Virus record (IMG/VR): IMGVR_UViG_3300032954_000055
Coordinates: 1-30,336 of that record
Length of the DNA stretch: 30,336 nucleotides
DNA from: a virus
Direction: 5' to 3' (one strand)
Shown in pieces: positions 1-9,588 of this stretch (position 1 is the first letter of the stretch; each line of letters opens with the position of its first letter). The position numbers were made by a program, and so were the translations under genes. A model generated the notes under the pieces. It was not told the DNA's origin, ran no database searches, and saw only the letters and a list, made by a program, of their open reading frames with translations.

Positions 1-1492
1 GATTAACTATCCAACTTACTTTATTAACATAGTCTTGATACACAGCAGGAGGAGCATCCGGCATTCTCCGTTTAGTATCATCAATAGAGTCCTGTAAGGT
101 ATAAGGCTTACGAGGATCTGGTTGAGAGAACATCTGAAGAGTATTAAAATTCTTTACAGCCATAGCATCATCGGACATAAACTCACGCATATTCTGAAAA
201 GCAAATTGATTGGCTAACTGTGGTCCAAAAGCCTTAGATACAGCAGCGATAGCAACGTTCTTAGCACCTATGTCCTTTGCGGTAAATAAACCATTGATGC
301 CACCATCGACCATAGCCTTATTGAGACGGGCAGCATAACCAGCCCAGCCGTGCTTCTCATTGTTCATTGCATCTACGAAAGAGTCAAATGGTTCTAATTG
401 AGCATCAATATGCTTCTTAATCTCATCAACATCACCTCCTGTTCTATCTAACAGAGAAGGTTTACCATCTTTACCAGGAGTATTAAACTCACTCCACAAT
501 TGGTTATACAGCAATTTACGTGCAGCAGTTCCTAATTGAACTAGCTTCTCAGCATTAGTTCCAGTAGGCGGTTCTATCTCACCACTGGCAGCTTTAGCTA
601 GATACGTCTGCCAATCATCATTGGTATTAATGCCAGATCTAACTAACATACGACTCATAGAGTCTGCAATAACAAACGAAGCTCTACTATCAATAGCTTG
701 TATGGCTAGACGCTTCTGTTCTCCACGATCTATACTATCGTCTTCTGCTTTAGCTTTGTCATAGGCAAACTTGTTCTTCCACATAGTCTGGTGATTAATC
801 CAAGTATTAGCTTCAGGCAAAGAAGCATTCCCTGTGATAACCCTATTAATCATGTCGTCAGCGCCATAAACACCTTGACGATTAAGTTCATGTAAATCAG
901 TAAGAGTCTTATCTTGCTGAGCATTACGTGCAGTCATATTCCGATTAATATCTGCTAAAGCAGCTTGGATATATTCTTGAGCTACAGGATGTCCTGTAAT
1001 TTCTCTCATCTGTTGTGCTGTATAATCTCTATATCCAGGCCATTGAGTATTAATACTCTTCTGTAAAGCAGTTAGTTTACCTAGGTAATCAACCTCGGTT
1101 AACTTACGTTGGTTCCTACCTTCTTGTAGAGTACGTGCATCATCAATACTTGATTTAAGACCATCAGGAATAACACCGTAGCTCTGTTGACCCCACATGC
1201 CTGTTTGGGGCAACTGTGCAGGAGCCTGTTGTCCTTCCATCTGTTGCTGACGAACTGTAGCTAGATCATTGGTAAATTGATCTGTAAGAGGATCAGCTTC
1301 CTGATGTATCTTATTAGAGATATTCTGTTTAACCAGGGTATCAGCAGCTTCTACACTCTCGTCTAAGATATGCCCTATACCACCTAACAAATACTTACCT
1401 GCCTGATTACCTTCATAAGGTTGAACAGGTCTAGAGTATCCTATATACTGCTGAGGGTATTGCTCAGGAACATCAGGGTTAAAAGTAGGCAT
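1..1492 (-). CDS. Internal virion protein, probable DNA-ejection protein (partial, runs off left edge)
   Basis: The minus strand is open from an ATG at 1492 to the window edge, giving at least 497 codons with no stop. The start overlaps the stop of the preceding 1585-aa gene as TAATG, a junction used repeatedly in this operon. The translation begins MPTFNPDVPEQYPQQYIGY and is rich in Gln, Ala, Asp and Asn, with long predicted helical stretches and no signal peptide or membrane segment. In T7-like phages the genes after the nozzle encode internal core proteins that are ejected into the cell ahead of the DNA, and this is the third gene in that position. The role is inferred from gene order and composition; no catalytic motif was seen. 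The C-terminus is missing, so the full length is unknown. Confidence 0.6.
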   Translation of the reverse strand, partial: MPTFNPDVPEQYPQQYIGYSRPVQPYEGNQAGKYLLGGIGHILDESVEAADTLVKQNISNKIHQEADPLTDQFTNDLATVRQQQMEGQQAPAQLPQTGMWGQQSYGVIPDGLKSSIDDARTLQEGRNQRKLTEVDYLGKLTALQKSINTQWPGYRDYTAQQMREITGHPVAQEYIQAALADINRNMTARNAQQDKTLTDLHELNRQGVYGADDMINRVITGNASLPEANTWINHQTMWKNKFAYDKAKAEDDSIDRGEQKRLAIQAIDSRASFVIADSMSRMLVRSGINTNDDWQTYLAKAASGEIEPPTGTNAEKLVQLGTAARKLLYNQLWSEFNTPGKDGKPSLLDRTGGDVDEIKKHIDAQLEPFDSFVDAMNNEKHGWAGYAARLNKAMVDGGINGLFTAKDIGAKNVAIAAVSKAFGPQLANQFAFQNMREFMSDDAMAVKNFNTLQMFSQPDPRKPYTLQDSIDDTKRRMPDAPPAVYQDYVNKVSWIVN

Positions 1493-4400
1493 TACTTATT
1501 TCTTTCTTCTTGCATTTGTTGTAAGTTCTCGAAAGCATCTTGAGCCACAGACTTCCTGAACTCGGGGACATCTCTGAGATAGTAGTTCCAGTTAATACGA
1601 TTAACTAGAGAGTCATGTGTCTTAGCTGCGGTAGCATAAGCATCGTGTATACGTGTAACAGGATATCCATCTTGAACTAGAATGGTATTAGCCCTAGTAA
1701 AGTAAATAGCAGCAGTATCAGGATCGTTATCCAATAGAGACTGGTAGCCTGCACCCATCTGTTGTACAAACTTACGTACAGTATTTTCTTCAGACTGTTT
1801 CTCATATCTAACAGTTTCACCCTTGGTAAAGGCATCAGATTGTTCTTGATGCACTAAACCTGAGACAGTCATGAATAGAGCGTCTCTCCCAGTAACGTCA
1901 TCTAAGTAAGTTCCATTCTTAGACAACCAATGTCCAGTATTTAAAGCCTGCCAATATCTATTCCAAGCATTGACAGAAGATACTTCTTTAAGAGGTCCTA
2001 AGAAATCTTCAGGTCTAAATGGGAATAGTTCATTGTCTTGTTTAATGCCCATTGCAGTCTTATAGGCAGAACCCATTGCTCGCCAGAAACCATCGGTCTC
2101 TTCTAATTGATTAAACAGAGTACTTCCAGTTGCACCCCCATAGATACTCCAGAAGCTTTCATCAGAACGCATAGCTTCTTGCAGAGGTTCAAAACCTTTG
2201 GTGCCATAACGTTCACCAATGTTATAATAGTGACCTGTAACTAGATGAGTAAGAACAGATAGACCACCTTCCATTACGAAAGTATCTAACCAATTCTTAC
2301 CAATCACATATCCATTGTTCTGAGCATCCCGTCTAATCTTATCATCCAAGGGCCAACCGTATAGCGAACCTGCTACGGGTAAACCGAATAATGCAAGATT
2401 AGTACTGAAGAGCCTTGTCTTTTCAAGCAAACTAAGGCGCGAACCTGTCATAAGCTCCATAAGACGAAGCTGATAAGTATAGAATTGGAAAGGCAAAGAT
2501 AGAACACCCTTGCTTAACATAGACGAGGAAGCTCTAGACATGTTGTGCGCTAATAGATCTGCACGATCTAGGATAGCATTACGTTCAGCATTGCCTATAA
2601 CCTTCTCAGGGAATTCATCTTTGAACTCTCTATAAGCCGTATACCAAGCAGCAGTCCTAACTGACTTAAGACCAGACTTGAAGAACATAGTACCTAAGTC
2701 TAAGAACTGACTAGTCTTAGTCTTAATAATCTGATTCTTATAGATACTATCTAAGATAGCTTGTTCACCTTCGACACCAATGAACCCTGTACTATCTAAT
2801 AGACGCTGAGCTTCCATGAAGTCTCCGGCTTTACCGAAGCCCATCTTAGAAGCAATCTTATCCAGGCTATTAACCATACGAGGATTTATATAAGCCATTC
2901 CATGTAAGAACGCAGCTAGTGTGCCTGGAACAGCCATACGTGGTCCAGCAACACCTAAGACTGTAGCATAAGTAGTAGCATGGACTAAGAACTGTGGTAT
3001 AGAAAATAGACCTACCTTCATATGGTAGACATAAGATCTTAAAAACCTAGTAGGATCCTTAAGGTTAGGTAACAACCAAGAAGGTGCTAAGTTAATAGCT
3101 TTAGGACCTAGTTTACCATAGATACTATCTACTATAGATTGAGATGCAGAGTGCATTAGAGTATCTATGCTACTAGGCATACTAAGGAATTGTTTAATCT
3201 TCTGCCTATTAGCTAGTAACTGACTAATCTGTTTAGCATTAGCAGCATTAAACTTAAATGCTCCTATGCCATCAGCTTCCATGAAATACCTATATGGAGA
3301 ATAGGATACTCGACTAGGGTCTGCTTTAAGGAATGGTCTAGCATCCATAGCCCAATGTTCAATAGCAGACATTTTAACGTCATCCATGTATAGACTATGG
3401 ATAATACGATTAAGACCTCTGTTCATCATTGGAATAGGATCAATGAGCTTAGCTGCTTGCATATGGAACACAGGATTATCTTTAGATCCTCTGTCTTCTA
3501 CATGCATTACATCATAGGCATCACGTTCCTGTGTATACTGAACTTGATTAACTCTAGCTAGAGAACCTGTACGAGTGCCGTCTCTAAATGTATCTGGATA
3601 ACGTTCTTTAAGACCATTGTCTAAATCCATTACAGTCTTACCACGAGGTACTACATGGAATGGTTCATTAACATTAAACCTAGCAGGTTGACCTTTCTGA
3701 GACTGATACATACCCAGGTGTTCTTCCCAAGTCCAGGGTAAAGTCTTATTGCTTAATTCCCTAGCCTCTGGAAGTCTACCAGCTTTAATAAGTTCACGAA
3801 CATCGTTAAGAGCTTTAGCAAACTTCTTACCGACACCACGTATCTCTACTGCAGCAGCATGAGTGTCACCTTCATAGTGATCATATCCAGTAACATCATC
3901 ATGACGCATATTAGCTTGAGCTATGTAATTATCATACTCACGCTCAAAGTGGCCACCACCTCTACGAGGTATCTGATCCCAACTTAAGTCTTTAGTCTCT
4001 ACATTCTGAGCAATGATATATCTAATCTTAGAGTCACTGCCTATGAAGTCTTTAAGATCACGACGTTCAGGGTCATAGACTTCAAGTATCTTTTGTTTAC
4101 CTTGCTCCCATTCTTTCTTAAGCTTAGCTCTAAGGGTACTATCCAAAGTATTAGACTTAAGCAATAAATGGTCTCCAAGCTCAGGACGCATCACTAACAT
4201 GCTATCGTCACCAATTGGAAACTCAGACTTAAGAACAGCGGCAAAGAAAGGAGAACTAATACGCTTGCCATCTTTGAAACCAAAGAGGCTGTGCATCTTA
4301 GCACCAACTCTAGATTGATTACGATGGACAGCTACTTCACGTAACATACGATCCATTTCAACAATACGCTTAAATGCAAAGTATGCTTCTACCTCAACTT

Positions 4401-6249
4401 CATCTGGATCACGATGATACCATTGCTGATAATAGTCCCGCATCTCCCCAGGGCTCTTGTAGAAATAACCTAACTGTTTAGTATCTGGGTCAATCTTCTC
4501 TTGACCTGATTGGACAAATCTCTCGAAGTCCTTGAACCTATTCCTATTTCTAAATCCAGTTAAATCCTTGATCTCAGTAACACTCTTACGAGCAGTCTGT
4601 AACCATTTGTTAGGAGCATAGGTAGCAACCTTACGGTTAATACGATCTTCAATAGATAGGGTCTCATCAGGTGTACGTATCCAACCTAATGTAGCATTGA
4701 GCCAACTATCAGGAGTAATAGCATCAGGGACTTCTTTGAATAGACGTCTAACAGCATCATCAGTTTCTACGAAAGGATGGTGTAAGACAATCTTATATCC
4801 TAAGCCATGTGGTTGAATATCCGGGTCATGTATGCCTCTCCCGCGGGCACCTATGCGTGCATTCTGTTCATTGGTATAAATACCACCACGAGAATTGCCT
4901 AAGTGTAACTGCCATTCCCAAGTGCTATCCAGAGCCATAGGATGTGGACCAGTAACTTCAAGTATGGAGTCACTGTAATATGGATAGAGATCAACAACCT
5001 TATCTCTAAGTTCTTCTATCTTCTCTTCTGCAACCTTAGACAAAGGGACACGTTCTGATCTAGCAGTAGTAAGCAAATTACTAATGAAGTCAGTCTGTAT
5101 TTGATCATAACGATCTAAGATACGTGTTAAAGCTTCTCTGCTAAGATTACCTGAGTTAGCTAAGATGTCTTGTTTATCAATACGGAGATTAGCTGTTAAT
5201 GTAGACACGGCTTTAGACAGAGGATCTTTACCATCAATGTCTTTACCGACTAATTGAATAGCTTTCTCTACAGCAGCACGTTCGACATTACCTGCAGCCA
5301 ATGGTGCAACTACTCTAGCAGACTCTTCAGCAGTCTGAGATTTAATCATACCCGCTACAGCCTTACCTACCGAGGGTAAACCTGGAAGTGTAGCTACGTT
5401 AAACCCTGTGAAGAAGTCTCCTAATATTCTATCGGAACTAGATTGACCATAAACATCCTTAGCAAATTCTACAGCTAATGCTGGATTGTCTTGCTTAAGT
5501 CTAGTCATAATATCAGAGAACTTCTGATTGAATTGATCGGTAGGCAACATAAGAAGATTACGAGTAACATCTTCCATGTTAGTGCCCAGACCTAATCCAG
5601 ACAACCAAGAGTCTCCTGTTTGGGCACGCATCTTAAATTCTTTATACATACCCAAAGAGAGAATATCTTTAGCTTGGTCTACTCCCCAACCAAAGTATCC
5701 TTGACTATTAGCCTGTTCTTCAGCGTCTTGTAATTCATTAAGAACCTTCTGACTCTTGGTCATAAGTTCTGTACCGACTAATAACTGTTGTTTAACATGC
5801 TCAGGATTTTGAGCAGTGGCATCATTCCACCAACTATCTCCAGTCTCATGAGCACCTTGCTCTAGAGACGATAAATACTGATGAGCATAGCCTTGTTCTA
5901 AGACAAGATCAGGATTGGTCTGTGTCTTACTAGCTAAGACTTGATTAATAGCATCAGGACTTAATTGATCCAATCTACCTAAGTTCTTAATACGCTCCAT
6001 CTGGGACTCACCAGACTTCTGATCTATTGTAGCAGCAGCTTGCTGACGTACACTAGCTTCATTACCGTTTAAGAACTGTTGATACAGATCATCATAGCCT
6101 TGTCCTAAGACATCACCTAAGCCATAGGCAGTCTTAAATGCTCGGCTAGAAGCCAAGCTAGGAGAAATACCTGTGGGACTGGTACCTGTGTCTATACTAA
6201 CAGGATCAGTAACAGAGGCATTAGCATCAATAGAAACTGTATCAACCAT
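1492..6249 (-). CDS. Giant internal virion / DNA-ejection protein (1585 aa)
   Basis: This is the longest gene in the window. It starts at an ATG that overlaps the stop of the 193-aa gene (TAATG). The product is soluble-looking and mostly helical, with charged Lys/Glu/Arg segments. A short hydrophobic stretch occurs near residues 285-300, around FNVATLPGLPSVGKAV, and more hydrophobic segments lie between about residues 1075 and 1125. Size and position after the nozzle and a small ejection protein match the large internal core protein of T7-like phages (gp16, about 1300 aa), which helps form the channel for genome entry. Unlike T7 gp16, no lytic transglycosylase motif could be recognised at the N-terminus. 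The functional call rests on length and synteny. Confidence 0.65.
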   Translation of the reverse strand: MVDTVSIDANASVTDPVSIDTGTSPTGISPSLASSRAFKTAYGLGDVLGQGYDDLYQQFLNGNEASVRQQAAATIDQKSGESQMERIKNLGRLDQLSPDAINQVLASKTQTNPDLVLEQGYAHQYLSSLEQGAHETGDSWWNDATAQNPEHVKQQLLVGTELMTKSQKVLNELQDAEEQANSQGYFGWGVDQAKDILSLGMYKEFKMRAQTGDSWLSGLGLGTNMEDVTRNLLMLPTDQFNQKFSDIMTRLKQDNPALAVEFAKDVYGQSSSDRILGDFFTGFNVATLPGLPSVGKAVAGMIKSQTAEESARVVAPLAAGNVERAAVEKAIQLVGKDIDGKDPLSKAVSTLTANLRIDKQDILANSGNLSREALTRILDRYDQIQTDFISNLLTTARSERVPLSKVAEEKIEELRDKVVDLYPYYSDSILEVTGPHPMALDSTWEWQLHLGNSRGGIYTNEQNARIGARGRGIHDPDIQPHGLGYKIVLHHPFVETDDAVRRLFKEVPDAITPDSWLNATLGWIRTPDETLSIEDRINRKVATYAPNKWLQTARKSVTEIKDLTGFRNRNRFKDFERFVQSGQEKIDPDTKQLGYFYKSPGEMRDYYQQWYHRDPDEVEVEAYFAFKRIVEMDRMLREVAVHRNQSRVGAKMHSLFGFKDGKRISSPFFAAVLKSEFPIGDDSMLVMRPELGDHLLLKSNTLDSTLRAKLKKEWEQGKQKILEVYDPERRDLKDFIGSDSKIRYIIAQNVETKDLSWDQIPRRGGGHFEREYDNYIAQANMRHDDVTGYDHYEGDTHAAAVEIRGVGKKFAKALNDVRELIKAGRLPEARELSNKTLPWTWEEHLGMYQSQKGQPARFNVNEPFHVVPRGKTVMDLDNGLKERYPDTFRDGTRTGSLARVNQVQYTQERDAYDVMHVEDRGSKDNPVFHMQAAKLIDPIPMMNRGLNRIIHSLYMDDVKMSAIEHWAMDARPFLKADPSRVSYSPYRYFMEADGIGAFKFNAANAKQISQLLANRQKIKQFLSMPSSIDTLMHSASQSIVDSIYGKLGPKAINLAPSWLLPNLKDPTRFLRSYVYHMKVGLFSIPQFLVHATTYATVLGVAGPRMAVPGTLAAFLHGMAYINPRMVNSLDKIASKMGFGKAGDFMEAQRLLDSTGFIGVEGEQAILDSIYKNQIIKTKTSQFLDLGTMFFKSGLKSVRTAAWYTAYREFKDEFPEKVIGNAERNAILDRADLLAHNMSRASSSMLSKGVLSLPFQFYTYQLRLMELMTGSRLSLLEKTRLFSTNLALFGLPVAGSLYGWPLDDKIRRDAQNNGYVIGKNWLDTFVMEGGLSVLTHLVTGHYYNIGERYGTKGFEPLQEAMRSDESFWSIYGGATGSTLFNQLEETDGFWRAMGSAYKTAMGIKQDNELFPFRPEDFLGPLKEVSSVNAWNRYWQALNTGHWLSKNGTYLDDVTGRDALFMTVSGLVHQEQSDAFTKGETVRYEKQSEENTVRKFVQQMGAGYQSLLDNDPDTAAIYFTRANTILVQDGYPVTRIHDAYATAAKTHDSLVNRINWNYYLRDVPEFRKSVAQDAFENLQQMQEERNK

Positions 6250-6830
6250 TAAAATATCGAAGCCGAGTAAACACTACGTCCTAATTGAGAGTCAGGATTA
6301 ACACCAGGAGAAGTTCCAATACCTCCGAAGCTTCCTGCAAGTCTACCTAATGGGGCAGCTGCTTGAGTAATAGAACCACCCAGAGACATATAGCCTTGAG
6401 CAGTAGCCATCTGACCAGAGAGACTTGCTAATTGAGCACGGAAGGCATTGATAGAATTATCAAGACTAAAGAGATTAGTACCAATAGTAAAGTTCTGACT
6501 TAAACTTTCAGATTGATACGCACCTTGTGTAGAAGCTTGTCCTTGACCACCAGCAACACCTGAACCACCCCAGACACCTTCGCCAGTAGCATTGGCTAAA
6601 CCTGCAGCACGTGTACGCTGTACATTACGCAGGTTTTCCATTTGCTGACGCTGATTATTCAGAGTCATCTGCACCTGACGTTGCTGATTTTCTTGAGTCT
6701 CTAAACTAGCAATATTAGCTTGAGCGGCAGCTGTCTGCTGAGCAGTTTCAGTAGCTTTATGAGTACCAAATACACTGGTAGCAATACCTGCTAGAGCAGT
6801 TATACCCATCATTATACTAACTGGGTCCAT
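6249..6830 (-). CDS. Small internal virion protein, T7 gp14-like by position (193 aa)
   Basis: The N-terminus carries one hydrophobic segment (residues about 5-22, with MMGITALAGIATSVFG), followed by a Gln/Ala-rich helix likely to form a coiled coil (residues 25-75, with many QQ pairs). The rest is Gly/Ser/Ala-rich. One membrane-inserting helix plus a Gln-rich coiled coil is the typical build of the small ejection proteins that enter the outer membrane during podophage infection (T7 gp14, P22 gp7). It lies directly after the nozzle gene with a 2-nt gap and overlaps the giant ejection-protein gene by TAATG. Orthology to T7 gp14 is inferred, not shown by alignment. Confidence 0.6.
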   Translation of the reverse strand: MDPVSIMMGITALAGIATSVFGTHKATETAQQTAAAQANIASLETQENQQRQVQMTLNNQRQQMENLRNVQRTRAAGLANATGEGVWGGSGVAGGQGQASTQGAYQSESLSQNFTIGTNLFSLDNSINAFRAQLASLSGQMATAQGYMSLGGSITQAAAPLGRLAGSFGGIGTSPGVNPDSQLGRSVYSASIF

Positions 6831-6832
6831 TA

Positions 6833-9283
6833 TTAAAATCCATCATCATTATCAATCCATTCAGACCAACCTATAATATCGAAAGGCTGTCCTTGAACAG
6901 ACGAAACATTTAACTGTAGAGACATACCATGTCCTCTAATCTTATGTCTCTTAAAGATCATATTAAGATTAGACTCAGTATTACTGACTACTTGAACAGA
7001 AGAATATCTACCTGAAGTACCTGCAGAGTTGCCTGTATTAGCATAATCCCATATACCTTGAATAGTATAAGAAGTAGGAACCCTAGAGTACATCAATATA
7101 TAAGTAGGACTAAATCTACGTAGAGCCTTACCTTCTAGTCTATAACCAGTGGTAAAATAAGAAGTATAGTTAACACCAGTATTATCGTAAGAGTACCAAT
7201 CTAAGTAATGAGTATCATCGTTCTCTTCTGAGAAGGTAAAGTTAGTGCCTACTGTAGTAAGATATTTAAAAGTAGGATCAGGTTGTGTCCCTGCAACAAC
7301 TGCACCGCTAGGATAACTTAAGTATAAAATACCATTGATATAGCAATTATCATTACTAGAAATAGAATATGGATAGAAGGCTTTATTTACTGTATTATAC
7401 AATAGACAAGTATCATACTGGTACCTAGTGGTAACACTACTCTCTACTGTACTACGATATACCCATTGGACTATGTATGTAATAGGATTATAGTCTCCTC
7501 TAACGTATCTCTTACTAGCCAGAGGAATACCATTGTAGAAGGTAAGAATAGTTCCTAAGGTAATAGGCTCAACCATCAGGCCTTGCTGTTGAGAAGACTT
7601 AACTACATAAATACCTTCTTCATTCCAGAAGTAAGGTGTACCTTGAACATCTACGAAAGATGTAGAAGATATACACTGAGGGGAATTAGGTATCTTAGTT
7701 ATAGTATAATCATTGGCAGTAAATCCAATGCCTTGACTTCCAGTAATAAACCAGATGCCATTAGCAGCAAATACTAATAGACCATTCTGAAATGGAAATA
7801 ACTTATAGATATTACCACTACCTTGAATAGTTATTACACCACCATCAGTAGGCAGTAATTCAAACAATGTTTCATCAGTAGGATCATTAGTTTGATAACA
7901 TAGACCAAACAAAGAAGGATCAGTAGCTATTTGAGAGAAGTATATATTTTCTGTCCAAGTATAATAAGGTTGATCTCCGGTAGTAGCTTGTGCTGCATTT
8001 ACACCAGTAAACCATGCACGACCTTGAAACCATGTGCCAGTGGAGGCGCGTAAAGATGTTGATATATTAGATACACTAAGTCCAGATATACCAGACTGAT
8101 TTTGATTAAAAGCATTTAGAATAAAATGTCCCTGTGCTGCAGGAGAACTTGATTGAGATACATAAGGAAATGTATCTGTAGGGTCAAATACATCTGATGT
8201 ATTTTTATATGCAAACCAAATGTCTGCGTTAGAAGGATAATTATTAAAAGCAGAATGCCATGTAGTAATAAGACCTGCACCTGCATTAGATGGATAAATA
8301 GTAAAAGAACTGGTCAATGCAGAAGATGGATTTACAGGAACTGATGAACCGGAAACTACTCCTGTAATATCCACAGTCATATTATTACCGCTGCCCGAAT
8401 ACGTAGATACTTTACCAGACAGTAACCAACTAGAAGAGAAAGTAGGATTACCTGCTGGAAAGTAAAACTGAATAGAACCTGAAAGTAATATAGATTGTCC
8501 CACTACAACATTAGTTGAATTAGCTAAATTAGAGAAAGTAAAAGACCAGAAACCATTTGCAGGTGTATAGAAGTAAGAGTGACCGTCACTGGCTATTGTA
8601 GTTGGAATTATGGATGTAACAATACCAGTCCACTGTGTACTTGAACCAGCCCAACCTTGATTTAATAGATTATAGTTATGTTCGGCAGATAAAGTTCCAG
8701 GTCTAGTATTAATATTCTGAGGATTTCCTTGTACACCCAGACCATCGGGTATACCCGCAAAATCTCTAATTTGAACTGTTATAGCACTTGAAGAAACTAC
8801 ACCATTCGTAAATGTACAATAGAAAGTATCACAGTTAGGGTGATATACAAATAAGTATCCATTGCCAGTAGCAAACTGACACTCAGTCTGATACCAGAGT
8901 GCGGGAGAGCCTGCTACGACATAATTAGAAACAGAAAGAGGTACTGTAGAAATTAACGTAGAAGATAGAGGAGAAGCTATTGTAGAATTGCTAGATTGAA
9001 AGAAATACAGATTACCTCCGACCTGTAATACAACTATTTCACTCTCACCATCGCCACCAGCATTACGCCAGCGATAGGTATTTATAGCACTATCTGCAGT
9101 GGGTATACTCTGTAGAACATTGTTAAGTTCAAAGTTAATTCCTTCACGGCGTAAGACATCCCCAATTAAAGTGAAAACGCAATTGTACGTCTCAGTACAT
9201 GCGTTCTCAGGGAAATTTAGTCCGGTACTTTCTGTCTTCAGACCAGCAATAAAGTTGTTCTGAAGATTAGGAGTCATTGCCAT
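6833..9283 (-). CDS. Tail nozzle protein (tail tubular protein B-like, 816 aa)
   Basis: The N-terminus has the pattern seen in podophage nozzle proteins: an early Leu/Thr-rich lead, then ETYNC (residues 31-35) and GDVLRREGI (41-49). The body is beta-rich with many Tyr, Thr, Ser and Trp residues. The family forms the hexameric nozzle below the adaptor ring and gates the DNA channel. Length is near T7 gp12 (about 790 aa). Residues about 217-332 look inserted between NLLNQGW and the family-like stretch YPSNADIWFAYK; the insert contains SGKVSTYSGSG and resembles a segment inserted in the adaptor. The start ATG at 9283 overlaps the upstream stop as TAATG. Confidence 0.75.
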   Translation of the reverse strand: MAMTPNLQNNFIAGLKTESTGLNFPENACTETYNCVFTLIGDVLRREGINFELNNVLQSIPTADSAINTYRWRNAGGDGESEIVVLQVGGNLYFFQSSNSTIASPLSSTLISTVPLSVSNYVVAGSPALWYQTECQFATGNGYLFVYHPNCDTFYCTFTNGVVSSSAITVQIRDFAGIPDGLGVQGNPQNINTRPGTLSAEHNYNLLNQGWAGSSTQWTGIVTSIIPTTIASDGHSYFYTPANGFWSFTFSNLANSTNVVVGQSILLSGSIQFYFPAGNPTFSSSWLLSGKVSTYSGSGNNMTVDITGVVSGSSVPVNPSSALTSSFTIYPSNAGAGLITTWHSAFNNYPSNADIWFAYKNTSDVFDPTDTFPYVSQSSSPAAQGHFILNAFNQNQSGISGLSVSNISTSLRASTGTWFQGRAWFTGVNAAQATTGDQPYYTWTENIYFSQIATDPSLFGLCYQTNDPTDETLFELLPTDGGVITIQGSGNIYKLFPFQNGLLVFAANGIWFITGSQGIGFTANDYTITKIPNSPQCISSTSFVDVQGTPYFWNEEGIYVVKSSQQQGLMVEPITLGTILTFYNGIPLASKRYVRGDYNPITYIVQWVYRSTVESSVTTRYQYDTCLLYNTVNKAFYPYSISSNDNCYINGILYLSYPSGAVVAGTQPDPTFKYLTTVGTNFTFSEENDDTHYLDWYSYDNTGVNYTSYFTTGYRLEGKALRRFSPTYILMYSRVPTSYTIQGIWDYANTGNSAGTSGRYSSVQVVSNTESNLNMIFKRHKIRGHGMSLQLNVSSVQGQPFDIIGWSEWIDNDDGF

Positions 9284-9588
9284 TAGTCGATAACTCGTTC
9301 TATCTTAATATTTCTACGTTTAAAGTATTCAGTTACAAATTTCATCAACCCAGTAAATCCCGTAAACTTTTGTCTAAGCGGTTCAGGTAATATGCCAGAC
9401 TTATACTTAAGATACCAAAGACTAGTCCTAGTATCCATAATAGCATGTAACTCATTGCCACCTGTAAAGAGTTGGTTGTCTATTAAACCTGTACCTGAGA
9501 GAGTATTCTTATCGGGGTCTAGTTTAGTAAGAACCAAGATACGGTCTGTACTTGCATTCTTAGCTAGATTAAATGCTCTGCTGGCCAT
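9283..9588 (-). CDS. Conserved-type podophage protein between adaptor and nozzle (101 aa)
   Basis: A small, basic, soluble protein with no membrane segment. It begins MASRAFNLAKNASTDRIL and ends with a charged helix (YFKRRNIKIERVID). A short protein of unknown function often sits between the adaptor and nozzle genes in podophages, and its position suggests a role in tail assembly. Both ends use the TAATG overlap, so its production is probably tied to that of the adaptor and nozzle. Function is not established from sequence. Confidence 0.6.
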   Translation of the reverse strand: MASRAFNLAKNASTDRILVLTKLDPDKNTLSGTGLIDNQLFTGGNELHAIMDTRTSLWYLKYKSGILPEPLRQKFTGFTGLMKFVTEYFKRRNIKIERVID